From contig VICG01000002.1 in NCBI GenBank assembly GCA_008692225.1, forward strand, positions 450,001-514,000: a stretch of DNA of 64,000 nt, in the 5' to 3' direction. Below the pieces are notes generated by a model that ran no database searches, had not been told where the DNA came from, and saw only the letters and a program-made list of their open reading frames with translations. Shown here piece after piece: positions 1-13,099 of the stretch; the stretch's first letter is position 1; each line of letters begins with the position of its first letter. Origin of the DNA: Monilinia fructicola. Taxonomy: Eukaryota; Ascomycota; Leotiomycetes; Helotiales; Sclerotiniaceae. The translations under genes were made by a program, and so were the position numbers.

Positions 1-71
1 TGGCATGACCCCGTTACCCCTCCTCTCTTTCATCGCTGCTACCCTGACCCGCAGCTATCTTCTGATCTAGA

Positions 72-2428
72 CTATGATACATACGAGAACTCGAGGACGG
101 AGAAGCCGTCGCGACATCCGATGCACTTTCCGCAGATGCGCCTGGACTTCCCCTCCTCAGCCGTTAATAAGGCCGTTTCCTCATCTTCTGTATCGACCGA
201 GGATCCCTCCTCCTCATCTCCATCGGCACCCGCACCCTCCTTATGAAACCCGTCCATCTCCTCCAACCACCAGATAGGAAGCGCCCCCACAGCCGCCAAC
301 GTCCCCAACAAGAAATACGGCGCAACAATGTAACCCTCCTTCAAGCCCCAGGTGAAAGCGGCGCCCGAAATCGCAGGACCGACGCGCCCTCCCCACGGCC
401 GAGATGGAGACGGCGAACCCGTTCAGGGTGCCAAGGATACGAAGACTCACTGCGGAATTCGTGAGGAGGATGACGCAGCAGGGGAAGGCGAAGATGACGG
501 CGAAAGACTTGACAACCAGGATAGCGAAGATGGCAAATTGCTGATGGGCGGAGGAGGCGATGAGCGCGGTGTAGGGAGTCACGAAGCAGATGATAGGGAA
601 GGTGATGGCGCAAGCTTTAAAGCAGTTGAGGACGCCGAATTTGCGGGCCGCGGGCGGGAAGATGAGGAATTGGATGAAGCAGCCTACGACGCCGTAGAGG
701 GTGAAGATTGTGCCGATTCTTCCGGAATGGAGCCCGAAACCGCCGGAGAATTTAAAGGGAAGTTGCGTGTTGGTGGGGTCGTGGATTTGTCGGGGATGGT
801 GCATGAATACTGGGAGTATTTGGTCATATGAGACGGAGTGTAGGGCGAGGAATGTGTACGCAATCAGATTGATGACTGATTGACGTGTGAATACTTCGCG
901 AAGACTGGGCCGGGAAACTGGACGTTTCAATTTAGAGGATTCGTAATTATCTTCGAAAGCTGTATTTGAATCTGATTCGGAAGCAGATGCTGGTCTGAGG
1001 AGTGATTCAGATGATTCATCGTATGCTGGGTGACCAGAAGAATGATGTTTTTGATCTAGGTTGCCAACATAGTGCTTTGGAAGAGCTAATTATTTCCTTT
1101 CCCAGTTCTATGCCCAAATCGGTTTTATTACGTTTTGATTCTAGGGTTTCCTATGTTTGTTAGCAGGGACCGGAAACCGCAACTCTTGAGAGTACCTTTA
1201 AGAATAAAAATCCAGTTGTGATGCCAATCATAAAAAGAAAACTAGCAATGAGATTTGGTAGTGCAAAAGGGAAATGAAGAAAAAATTTATTCTTTCCAAA
1301 AAGATCTGGGAAGTTTTGAGCCGGTTGAGCGAAAAAATCCTCCAAATGATGGCCCAAATATAGATCCAAGACTCCATACTAAAGGCATGATTGAAAATGC
1401 TCTCGGTTGTAACTCCTTTTCAGGAACCATTTCTGCTACCATTGTTCGGATAATTCCAACTATTACCCATTAGCTTCCATCCAGAGTCCGAGTGTCGTAC
1501 GGGAACAAACCATTTCCATTACATGCTCCGTGAAGCGCTCTAGCAATAATTGCCATAGGTAAAGAGACTGACATGCCCCATATGATACTACATATCATAG
1601 TACATGTTAAACCCATCAAAATTGCAGGCTTACGACCGAATGTATCGGAAGCTCTACCCCACATGATGGCTGTCATACATTGGGATAGTGAGAAGACAGC
1701 AGATGTTATCCCTGCCCATTGTGCTACATCTTTCTTCTCTACTCCGAAACTTTCTATCATTTCAGGCTATAAAATGTTAGTCACATGATAAGATTATTCC
1801 AAGAAGATTTAAAATGCTTACTAAATATGGAAAGACTGAAGTCAAGGCGACTGGTTCTGCGAATCTACATATTGCTTGAAGAAGTTAGTATGGACAGGTC
1901 GACAAAGAGAGATTGAACTTTTGTGTTATTCGCCTTCAAATGATCTGCTGATTGAATGGATTTACATGATGATGTTGATGTTGATGATGATGGATGGATG
2001 GATGGTAAGACCGGAAGAATACATCCGATTCGATTTAAGCATGAAAAAGAAAAAATCACAATTGAACAACAACCTTCATCCTGTCCTCAAAAATCCATTC
2101 CAATCACCCATTTTGCATGAAGGACAAACATCAAGAGAAGAGATATGTCTAACTATCTTCATTTCAAAATGAACACGACTAGATAATAGGAGAGATTCGG
2201 GTGCAATGGTTACACTAGAAGCGGTGTGTATCATTAACCTATTGTATTTGCATTGATTTTCTTCATCATCATCATCACCATCATCGTCAACCACAACGAA
2301 GAAACTTTCAACGATTTGAAGATCTGCCGAACATTTGGAAACAGAGCGAGATGATTGAATAGCTTACCAAGAATGATGAGTTGAGCAACTGGTAGTTTTG
2401 CTGGAGCAGAATCCTTTGTCTTAACCAT
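72..2428 (-). CDS. MFS (DHA1-type) transporter, frame-disrupted
   Basis: Five exons on the minus strand: 2368-2428, 1822-1874, 1511-1766, 1196-1459 and 72-1150. Splicing 2368 to 1874 joins LIIL to AICRFAEP, a typical family start. Motif A reads WGRASDTFGRKPA after TM2, followed by RALHGACNGNVGIIRTMVAE and an FGPSFGG turn. A long acidic/serine loop separates the two six-helix halves, and TM11 carries the GRAVGPAISG pattern. The likely job is proton-coupled drug or metabolite efflux across a plasma or vacuolar membrane; substrate unknown. The frame breaks at a T6 run near 1332-1337, near 1095 and near 384, each explained by one extra base; with these removed about 569 residues remain. The break near 1095 could instead be a 46-nt intron beginning GTAATA. 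Either a recent pseudogene or assembly error; family call firm. Confidence 0.85.
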
Positions 2429-4410
2429 ATTGATGGCGGTAAGAAAACTTTCTCAACCTCCCAAATCTGACAATCGAAACTATGATCTTTCTTCGAAGTA
2501 AGCATGGAATACCACAATATGATGAGCGAGATTGGTGAGACGTGTTGGACTGGTTAGGAAGAAGGAGGAGAGAGTTGATATGAAGAGAAAATGAAATGAA
2601 ATGAAATGAAATGAAATGGGAGAATATAAAGTATAAGAGAGAGACTTGAAGTGTATATGTGTGAGAGTGTGAGATGTGAGAGTGTGTGTATATTTGTTAT
2701 GGAGAGAAAGAGAGAGAGAGAGAAAGAGAATATATAAGCAAGCAATGTTTGTAAGAAATGCCACCAGGTGATAAATATACTTTACAAAAACGAAAAGGCA
2801 TTAAAGTCAGGTGGATCAAAAGATAAATCGACTCTGCAACTGTGCAGCATCTCCAGGGACGCTTTTCCTGATTATGATAAGTGTATGGACTTAATGAGGA
2901 TTTAATGCAACCTTCCCTTGTTTAAATATATCCATGGACATCAATGCATCAAGATGGGATAAACATGCATAAAATGGAAGGGGCGGATGGATCTTCATTG
3001 GTCGAGTGGGAAATCAGTGAATGCGTTCCTGAGTCATTAACTGATTTCAATGGATCCAGATTCCTCCATGCAGTCAGTACCAGCTCAAGGATTCTACACC
3101 GATTATGGCTTTGGACTCAGTGAGACACGACACGTGACTTGGAGATGCAGACCCAGTACCCCACCATTTGCACTACTGATGGTTTGTTTTGTCAGCCTTA
3201 TTGAAAATGTTATTACTAAAAGCAGACTTTTTTGATTTTCCAAGGTTGTGCCATTATTATAATTATAAGTCGATTGGTTACTTTAAAGCTTTCTTTTCTT
3301 GTTCTTTTATATTCTTTTATATTCTTTTATATAATAACTAGAATTTACTTATCGTACTCATTCGAGATAACTACCTAGGTAATAATAATATTCATAAATA
3401 TAAAGAATAATAATATCTAGATTAATAACTTTAATTACCTATTTAGGCATTTAAGTATCTCTCTTCTTCTTAATGATACTAAATTACCTAAGACCTAGTA
3501 GTATCTACTTCATCCCAAGATCATCTTTAATTACCCGTTTAAGCATTTAAGTATCTTTATCCTCTTTGAACAATCAATCATTTATTAATACTAGAACTAG
3601 CTGCCATCGATTAATTATCTGATTATCTAATTATCTAATCATCTCGTTCTGCAGTACTCCGTACAAGACTACGAGTACTTACTAAATGGAGTCATAAAGT
3701 CCATTCTGTTCCTTCCTTTCACTTCTGATAGGATTAGTCACCGGATGGAAGTTTCTCCGCTTTTCGTTTCTTATCAGTTTGTGCTACCGAAGGTTAACTA
3801 CTGCCGACAGCCACCTGGGACGGAGGAGCATACCTAGGTAGATACGATCATATCCAAATCCATCTCATTCATCATCCATCAATCATCAATCATCACAATC
3901 CAGAATAGCCTTGGAGGGTTCAATTATCCAATTTTCCAACTATTTATCCATATTGTCTGTCATTTTATCATATCACCATATCACCATATCATCATATCAT
4001 CCCGTCATACCAAGGAAGCTTTTCTAGCTTGCGGGCGTGAATAGAGTAATTGATAATTAATTCCCCGCATCTTTACTTTGACACAGGACGGATCGATTTC
4101 CCGGTAACCACTACCTAGGTAGGTATACAAGTACTAGGTATACGGACACTAGGTATACACTAGGTATACACTCTAGGTATACTCCAGGTACGTAGATAAA
4201 AGCTCCAGCTTTATCTACCAGCTACAATTGGTAATCTAGTGGAATTTCAAATAACGCAATCAGTCCTTGCTTTATCGTCAGTCATAGATAAAAGCAACCA
4301 ACATCTCTTGATGGTTCCTTTCTTCTCTTCTCTTTTCTTTTCTTCTCTTCCCTTCTCTTCTCTTCACTTCTCAATCTACCTACTTCTTCCCTGACTAACC
4401 ATCCATCATC
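2429..4410. other. Intergenic region with short repeats
   Basis: No convincing gene. It holds a 5-bp ATGAA repeat at 2591-2618, purine-rich low-complexity DNA at 2640-2740, three copies of the palindrome ACCTAGGT (about 3372, 3832 and 4111) and a run of CTAGGTATAC-like units at 4110-4195. It lies between divergent genes, so it should hold both promoters. Short frames here are low-complexity and have no protein-like composition. Confidence 0.6.
4110..4195. repeat. Imperfect CTAGGTATAC repeat
   Basis: Five near copies of CTAGGTATAC with 3-8 bp spacers, about 220-300 bp upstream of the peptidase start. The unit combines half of the CCTAGG palindrome with the palindrome GTATAC. Position in a promoter suggests either a microsatellite or a cluster of binding sites; nothing else supports the second. 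Confidence 0.5.
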
Positions 4411-6885
4411 ATGGGGAGAATCATAGATGAGAAGAATATGCATAGCGATGAGCATACTCCGTTGATCGCGACAGTTGTCATCGGTCAACAACGGCAAAGA
4501 TGTCAACATCATACCATTCGTCGATTCTTTACCATCGCAACAACATGTGCTTTGATGGTCGCCGTTTTCCTATTCCTCCTCCTCTGACATTCATTACTCG
4601 ACAACCTAGACATTGGCATGATGATAAATCTTTATCAGGTATCATCTACCTCTATCACTTACGAAGAACTTCAACAAATATTACTCGATACTCCCAAGGC
4701 AGCAAAGGCACGGGAATGGAGTAAATACTACACATCTGGACCTCATGTAGCCGGAACAAATAAGAGTCAGGTTACGTGGACCCAAGAGAAATGGCAGGAA
4801 TTTTGGTATCGAGTCGGAAGTCATTTCATATGATGTTTATCTCAATTATCCTCGTGGTCATCGACTCGCTCTATACGAAAAGAAGAAGGGCGAAAATTCC
4901 GATGTCGATGAATTAAAGATTAAGTTTGAAGCGAGTTTGGAAGAGGATGTCCTGGAAGAAGATGAAACAACTGGATTTGCCAACAGAATTCCTACCTTTC
5001 ACGGATATTCAGCATACGGAAATGTTACCGCCCCTTATGTTTATGTCAATTATGGCACATACCAAGACTTTGAAGACTTATTGAAGCTCAATGTTAGTCT
5101 GGAAGGAAAGATTGCTATTGCGAGATATGGTGGTATCTTCCGTGGTCTCAAAATCAAGCGTGCAGAGGAGTTGGGAATGGTTGGCGCTATTCTCTTTCAG
5201 TGATCCGGGTGATGATGGAGACAATACTGAGGAGAATGGAGCTATTGCATACCCAGATGGTCCCGCGAGAAATCCAAGCAGTGTTCAAAGAGGAAGTGCT
5301 CAATACTTAAGTGTTGCACCTGGAGATCCGTAAGTTATCTTTCACCGGTACTTCAATATCAAGCTAACCTGCTCAGAACTACCCCAGGATATCCATCGAA
5401 ACCTGGAGCTCCACGTGAACCTGTTCAAGGGAAAATTCCTTCAATTCCGTCTCTTCCAATCTCCTACGTCGATGCTTTACCCATCCTCAAATCCTTGAAT
5501 GGTATCGGACCTGGACCAAAAGATTTGAATAAATGGTGGGATCGAAACCTGGGTTTGGCATATAAAGGAGTTGAATACAACATTGGTCCTTCACCAGATG
5601 ATCTCGTACTTAACCTTGTCAATGATGTTGAATATGTCACAACACCTATTTGGAATTTAATTGGTATAATCAACGGTACATTATCAGATGAAGTTATTGT
5701 CATCGGAAATCATCATGATGCTTGGATCGTTGGTGGTGCTGGCGATCCAAACAGTGGTTCAGCAGCTCTCAATGAGGTTGTTCGTAGCTTTGGTGTGGCT
5801 GTTTCGAAAGGATGGAAACCATTACGTACCATCGTATTTGCAAGTTGGGATGGTGAAGAATATGGTTTAGTTGGTTCAACAGAATGGGTCGAGGAATACC
5901 TACCATGGCTAAACAATGCCAACGTGGCATATATTAATTGCGATGTGGGAACCAGTGGGCCTACTTTTGGAGCATCCGCAAGTCCACTTCACAACAAAGC
6001 TTTGAATGAAGTATTAAGCTTGGTTCAATCACCAAATCAGACAGTCCCTGGTCAAACTGTGGGAGATGTTTGGAATGGAGTTATTCACACTATGGGTAGT
6101 GGTAGTGACTTTACAGCTTTCCAAGACTTTGCTGGTGTTCCATCCATCGATATTGGATTTGGACCAGATGTCAATCATGAGGGTGGTACTGGACCTATTT
6201 ACCATTATCACTCCAATTACGATTCGTTTTATTGGATGGATACATATGGAGACCCAGGATTCCATTACCATGAAGCCATCTCAAAGATTTGGGCTCTTTA
6301 CACGGCAAGATTAGCCGAAAACTCCAATTATTTCTTTCAATGCCACGGATTATGCAAATGCATTACAAGGCTACATTAGCAAAAACCGAAAGTAAATTGG
6401 ATTCCATCATTGCCAAATCTACATCGGATGGAGAAGATGAAGAAGCTCGTTTCCGTCCTACCAATATCAAAACCAAAGGAAACATCGAAACTCTCAAGTT
6501 ATCCTTCCAAGGTCTTCACAGCCGTGCGTCTGTACTTCAAGATGTAGCAGCACGTCATGATTCTTCCGCAGCTACCCTGGCTGAACAAGCAGGTCAGGAA
6601 ATCCCATGGTGGAAATGGGCATCCAAGATCAAACTTTATTATCAAATTCGATCGGTCAATGAAAAATACAAGTATTTAGAGAGAAAATTCTTGTACCCAG
6701 AAGGATTAGATGGTAGACCATGGTTTAAACATGTAGTTTATGCTCCGGGTCTTTGGACGGGTTATGCAGGTGCAGTCTTCCCGGGTTTGGTTGAAAGTAT
6801 TGATGCAGAGGATTATGAGAATGCTGAGAAATGGATTGGAATTATTTCAAAATGTTTGGAGAGTGCGGCTGATTGGTTAGCTTAA
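4411..6885 (+). CDS. M28 glutamate carboxypeptidase II-like peptidase, frame-disrupted
   Basis: A type II membrane metallopeptidase of the M28B family (glutamate carboxypeptidase II / transferrin receptor / yeast Vps70-Tre1 type). A short N-tail is followed by a hydrophobic anchor (about residues 45-65), a protease-associated domain, then the di-zinc domain: NHHDAW (zinc His and Asp), WDGEEYGLVGSTEW (catalytic Glu pair), YINCD (zinc Asp) and the late HYHSNYDS histidine. The C-terminal helical dimerisation domain ends at 6885. One 47-nt intron lies at 5330-5376. Frameshifts occur near 4570-4590, 4640-4655, 4803 (T4 run), 5199 (T3 run), 6317 and 6384 (A5 run); five are one extra base, the first behaves as one missing base. 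Correcting them gives exactly 808 codons. All active-site residues survive, which argues for sequencing error or very recent loss. Confidence 0.9.
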
Positions 6886-8340
6886 GATTGATGGTTGACT
6901 CTGGAATAGTTTAGAGAGAAAGAGAGAGAGAGATGATGGATGATTCATGGGTTAGAGATACACAGAACAGACATACACGAGGTAACAGACTACAAGGTAG
7001 ATGATAAATCTAGAAGTTATATATAAATACGAAAAGAGAAACAAAAACAGAAACAGAAACAGATTCAACATCAAGTGAAAGACTTGGATCATATTCATCC
7101 AGTGCATGGATCGGTGGATTTGAAATCCATTGACAAAATTCCAAGATGGTAAGCTCGGGTCTGGTATATCATCATATCATCATATCATCATATCATACAT
7201 AACCTTTGGATCCATACTCGAGTGAAGATGGAAATATTGATTTGTTTCTTCCTTCCTTTCTTCTTTGTAATTCGTTGGGTAATCTGTTTGATTTTGATTT
7301 GGTTTCATTTGATTTGGTTTCATTTGATTTGATTTGATTTCATTTTCCCTAGCTTAATGATCCATTTTGCCCCTTGGATTCGTTTGTGTGATGTTTTTGG
7401 GTTGGGGTGAGGTGTGGTGTGGTGGTGTGGTGGTGAGGTGGTGAGGTGGTGATTTGGGGGTTTTTTTATTGGGTTGAGGTGGGTTGAGGTGGGTTGAGGA
7501 GAGGAGAGGAGAGGACAGGAGAGGAGAGGAGAGGTGAGGAGAGGTGAGGAGAGGAGAGGAGAGTAGAGTAGAGTAGAGTAGAGTAGAGTAGAGTAGAGTA
7601 GAGGCTATTTAAAGGTTTGTGATTTTTGGTGGGATGGGATCATGGGATGGGATTTTGGGATGCGATCATGGGATGGGATGATGGGATGGGATAAATATAA
7701 TGAATATGAATAAGTTTGGGGTTTAATGAATGGATGAATGGATGGATGGATGGATGTATGGATGGATGGATGTATGAATATAAAATTGGCGTAACGATGG
7801 GGCTATAGGATATATGGGAAAGGGGGGGGCGGGTTGTATAATCAAGATGGATTTTATGGTTTGGTGATTGGTTTTCTAGGGATTTAGTTGGGGAAGTGGG
7901 TGGGTTTTTGGGGAGTAGGGAGGTAGGTTGATGGGGGATTTGGGAAGGCTGTGGGTGGATGGGTGGGTGGATAGGTGGGTAAGTAAATAAATGTATGAAT
8001 AGATGGATGGATGGATGAATAGATGGATGGATGGATGAATAGATGGATGAATGAATGAATGGATGTATGTATGTATATATATATTATATATATATAAATG
8101 AAATTGAAGGAAGTATATAGCAATAAATAAAGAAAGCAAGATAGGAGTGGTTCGCTTATTTTATACGCTTATTCAACTAAAAGAGAGATAGGGGAGGGGG
8201 AGGGTGAGGGTGAATTATTATAGGGTATTAGAGAGTGTTTTTTGTATGGCTAAAGATAAATGATAATGATGATCATAATGATAATAATGATAATAATGAT
8301 GATAATAATAATAGTAATATTATTATTATTATATGTATAG
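6886..8340. repeat. Intergenic low-complexity, purine-rich microsatellite DNA
   Basis: No gene seen. The plus strand is strongly G+A/T rich: ATCAT repeats (7165-7195), TTTGATTTGG repeats (7270-7340), G-rich GGTGGTGAG runs (7400-7480), GAGGA units (7490-7560), GAGTA units (7560-7602), GGGATGGGAT units (7630-7690) and GGAT/GATG tetranucleotides (7725-7770, 7990-8060). It forms the border between the peptidase gene and the AT-rich island. Confidence 0.7.
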
Positions 8341-8690
8341 AAGACTCCGTTCATTTTTAGCGTAGGAATTAATTAAATATATAAGGAATATACTCGAGCG
8401 GGGTTTTAAAAAGGCATAGGCGGATATAAAACTTATAATTATTTAACGAAATCTTATTATCATCTATATATAGTAAAGATTTAGTACTTTAATATCTTTC
8501 TGTAAAAAATTTATATTTTAAGGATTTATTCTAAAAGACTACTAGTAATATAAAGATAGTGACTTTCTTAATTTCTTAATTTCTTAATTTTAATTTTAAA
8601 TATATTCAAATTTCAAAAAATAAAAATATAGAAAAATTATAACGATCGTCACGAAAGGAGTCGGCGACGATAGAGTCGATAGCTTTAATA

Positions 8691-9202
8691 AGAGTTACGG
8701 CTACAGCTTATCGCACACCTTATGTTTTCGTGATAAAATCCCTACAAAATTTATATTTTCTGATACAAATTAAAAACTTGAATAACTTTTATAATTATTT
8801 ATATATTTTTCTGAAAGTTTTATTAATTATATTTTAAGATTAATAAAATATAAAATATAAAGTCGTTTATTTTTATTTATTTTATTTAAAAAGTTATACT
8901 TTTTTGAAATTGAAATTTTTTAAAAAATCTTATATATAATGCTTTTCTTATATAAAATAAACGATATTTTTAAGAATTTTATATTATTTAATTTTATAAA
9001 ATCAACATTTTATCAAAAAAAATCATAAAAAAAATTAGCTTATTTTTATAAAATTTTCAATAATTCTTTATATATTTATTTAAAAATTATAAAATTTTTT
9101 ATATTATTTAATAATTTATTAAGGATATTAAAAGTGAGTGAAAAAAATAAAGGTTTTTAGTACAAAAACGTAAGGTATGCGATAAGCTATCATCACAACT
9201 CT
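8691..9202. mobile_element. MITE family A, copy 1 (512 bp, TA-flanked)
   Basis: Imperfect TIRs of roughly 48 bp: left begins AGAGTTACGGCTACAGCTTA, right ends TAGCTT-like sequence and CAACTCT when read on plus. TA dinucleotides flank both ends (8689-8690 and 9203-9204). The interior matches copy 2 at 20063-20572 along its whole length, with mainly transition differences. There is no coding capacity. TA target sites with long TIRs suggest a Tc1/mariner-type non-autonomous element; the superfamily is inference. Confidence 0.75.
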
Positions 9203-9254
9203 TACATTAACAAAAGCGATGTTATTAACGTTATTAATATTATTAAAAAAAAAC

Positions 9255-9419
9255 TATCAAGATCGGCACGTGATGCCAAGCATCTTGGCATCACATGCCT
9301 ATGCTAGTCCTATAAAAGAACGGAATCCTTTGGATCCCATTCATTTTCCCTTCATAGAATTTTTACTTATGTTACCATCCCTCTTTTTAGCCCCCAGTTT
9401 TTGTTTTTATTGTATGATA
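9255..9419 (+). repeat. Left LTR of Ty3-type element
   Basis: Shares with 17760-17921 the blocks AAGATCGGCA, CTAGTCCTATAAA, GAACGGAATCCTT (variant), TTACCNTCCCTCT and CCCCCAGTTT. A TATAAA box lies inside. The expected TG start now reads TA, as RIP would produce. The exact 3' end is unclear because similarity fades after the shared ATGATA. Confidence 0.7.
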
Positions 9420-12299
9420 TTAAATTCTATCTTATAAAGCATTGGGCCTGTTAAGAAAGAATTGAATATTAATAATCAACAACATTTTAAAAATTTATTA
9501 CCGAATTTTTTGAATATTACCCCTAATATACTAGGAAAAAATCATAATTTTATAAAATAAACTTAATATAATATTCCTTAAAAACACTATATATAAATCA
9601 ATTTTTACAATATCGATTTATAAACTAAAAAGCTAAGTTGGCTTGTTAATCCAATCAAAATAACTTTAAAATGACGATCTTTAAACTATACGATATTCAG
9701 AATTTAAATTCGCTGAAAAACTTTAAAAGGAAACAATAGATTTGAATAAACAAAAGAAAATCTTATAAAAAGGAAAAAGTGTATAAAAGAAAACAAATAA
9801 TTAATTAAATAACTAAAGAATTAACTTTGTTCTGAATTAACAATAAATAAACCATATAAGCTTAATTAATAAATAATGGCAAAAAATTAATTAAAAGACT
9901 AAAACCATTTATTATTTATATATTATTATAAATTTTGCGAATATGATTAAAGTCTAACCTTGGTTTCTGATTAAAAAATCAAAAGAGATATATAACCAAT
10001 ATTGATTTAATCAATATAAAAAACTTAAATAACGATAATAATTCTAAGTAAATTATAAATGATGAAATAACCGAATATATAAGAATTAAGATTATACTAC
10101 CAACAGAAAATAATATAATAAGTTTATTCCCAATATTCAATATATTCCAAAAATCCCAAATTATCATTACTATTCAATATCACAAAATTGAAGCTTTAAA
10201 AAAATGAGAACGTAACCAAGAAAAAAAATTACTAACAATAAAAAAACAAATAGTAACCTCTCTTAATAGTAACAATTGCTTTTCACCAAAAGGAAGAAAC
10301 TATATTAATATAAAATTATAATAATATTAAATTATAAACGCTCTAACGAAATTACGTTTAATAAAATTATTACCCAAAATGTTAAAATAATTAATAATAA
10401 AAGAAAATTCGAATATGTAAAGGAATAAAACCATTTACTCGATTAAAAACCATTCTTAATCAAAAACCTTTATTTTATACAATTTAGAAAAAAGTAATAA
10501 CGATATTAGGATATAGATTATAAAAATAAATAATTACTTTATATTAAAAAGTATTTATAATAAAATAGTTTAAGCAATAATTGCTAAAAACTATTTAATA
10601 AAATCGATTAAAAAGCATATATCCAAATAATTCGTTTAAATAATAATACAACTAAAATAGCGAAATTTCTATAATTAAATCCTTTTAAAGGAATGGTTAT
10701 TATATAAATATAAATTTAAAAGATATTGGTTTAAAAGCAAACCTAAAAATTAATTAGCGTTAAACAAAAAAGAACAAACAATTAATTTAAAAATAGATAA
10801 ATTACTTTAAAAGCTTGTTATAAAATATAATTTAATATATATAAGGAAAAAAAATAATTATTAAACTACAAAAATAAAGCTAAATCAAAATATTCTTAAA
10901 AGAATGTAATACTATAATTTAAATAAAAACCTATTAATAATTTATGGAGGATTTAAGATAATCATTTAAAAATACAAAGAACTTTATTAAAATAAAAACA
11001 AAATTGTTTTTAAAATAAATAATTTTTAATAAAAGATTTTAATAAAACTCTTTTATTAAACAATTTTAGTATATTTAAATAAAAAATAAAAAAATTTAAA
11101 TAAAAAAAAAAACTTAAAAAAAAAATTTTTAAACATTTTAAAATTTTAAAAAACAAAAAAAAAAGCTAAAGCAAATAAAGAATGTTTTTTATTATAATAG
11201 TATAAACTATTAAACCTTTAATTGTATTAAGAAACCAAAAGAATTAAAAAATATTGCTTTTTTTTATTAATAAAAGCAACAAAAGCAAAAAAAAAAAAAG
11301 CTTTTATAATGCTAAGGCGAATTTGATAAGAGATTGAGGCAAAATTGCAATAACTTTCTCAAAAAAACAAAATTATTAATAAAAAACAAATAATAGTAGA
11401 GGTAAAGTATGTATTATTAATAATAACATTATTATTAAAACAAAATATCATTTTGGCTTTATTGTATACAAAATATGAATTAAAAAAATCTATATATAAT
11501 TATCTATAAATTACAAATATAAGCTTGATTTTCCAAATAACCATTATTATTTATAATAACATTATAGAATTATCAATAAAGTTTAAAACTATTATAAATT
11601 TTAAAATAACCTCAAACTTTATTAATCTTAAAATACTAAAACAAATAAAACATGAATAATTAAACATTTATTACTTTGCAGTTTGGGATGTTAACAAAAC
11701 CATCCTTAAACCTGCATCCTTATTAATCATTAAAGAAATATATATTAATTATCTGTTAATAGAAGAATCAAAATTATTTTAGATTTAGAGAGATAAATCT
11801 AAAAGTAGGTAAGATTATACTAGGATTGCTATAGTTATGTTAGTACAACCCTAGGATAGACTGGAGAATAAGGGAATTAATGAATAATGAAGGAATTATT
11901 AGGTTGTAAGCTATTATAAATACAATAACTTTTTTAAATTTAATGTGGAATGTAGGAAAAAAGGCGGAATTAGCCGAAAATAATATTTCAATAGATATAG
12001 TAATTGTTTTCCTAGCTTTAACCCGAGGATTTAGATGAGGATATTATTGAAGTGTTATTAAAGCGAATTTTATTATGGTATACGAAATATTCTTTGGTCT
12101 TTAATGTAAAAAAAAGCAGAGAAACTTTCTTTATATATAGATCTGATATTGATTACAAAATTATATTACAAAAAGAAACTATATTACTATTTGATTTAAT
12201 ATATAATTTAGTAGAGCATAAACTTTAGGTTCTTAGAGAATATATTGATAAGATAATATTGATTGGGTTTATATAATCATCTAAATTCAAAGTAGGAGC

Positions 12300-12671
12300 G
12301 CTAATTCTGTTTATTATTAAAAAAAGGATTATTAAAATTGAGATTATGCGTAGATTATAGAGGATTGAATAAAATTATTATTTTAAATAGATACCTGATT
12401 TTATTAATTTTAGAAATCTTTAATAAATTAGAAAAAGCGAAAATTTTTATTAAACTTAATTTATAAAGTGTATACAATTTAATATGTATTATTGAAGGAT
12501 AGGAATAAATAACAGTGTTTAAAAGCTGTTTTAAATTATTCGAATATTTAGTGATGCTTTTTGGTTTATATAATATTTTAATTACATTTTAAGTATATAT
12601 AGATAAATGCTTTAAAAAATTTATAGACAAAATAGTAATTATATATTTAAACGATATTCTAGTATACTTTA
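12300..12671 (+). pseudogene. Reverse transcriptase remnant (Ty3-type pol)
   Basis: In frame, the stretch reads LRLCVDYRGLNKI, then NRY, IFNKLEKAKIFIKLNL, LFEYLVMLFGL and finally IYLNDILVYF. These match the canonical Ty3 RT blocks, including the catalytic YLDDIL motif with the first Asp changed to Asn (a G-to-A change). Several stop codons interrupt it, mainly CAA/CAG-to-TAA/TAG. It is not functional. Confidence 0.85.
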
Positions 12672-13099
12672 TAAACTTAACAAAATATAAAAATTATATT
12701 GAATAAATATTAAAAAAACTATTAAAATGAAGATTATTTTATAAACTAAAAAAATATTTTTTCAAAGTTATTAAAATAGAATTTCTAGATTATATGGTTT
12801 TTGACCAAAATATCGTTATAAAATCCAATTAGAGTGGACTTAATAATAAAGTGGTTTTTACTAAAAAATATAAAAAAGATATTATTATTTTTAGGATTTT
12901 GCAACTTTTATTGAAGATTTATAGAAGGGTATAATGCTATAGTATTACTAATAATATAATAAACAAAAGGAGGAATAAAATTCTATTAAATAAAGAAATG
13001 TAAAATTAACTTTTAATAAATTAAAAGAAACGTTTACAAAAACATTATTATTAGGCCATTTTTTACTAATATTATTATATTTTCTAAAAACAAATGCTT

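Noticed and set aside
352..831. 159-codon plus-strand frame inside the MFS gene
   Set aside because: Antisense shadow of transmembrane-helix codons; acidic low-complexity product.
2234..2764. Overlapping minus-strand frames upstream of the MFS start
   Set aside because: Mostly Ser/Leu/His repeats from ATGAA and GAGA microsatellites; only the short first exon at 2368-2428 fits a gene.
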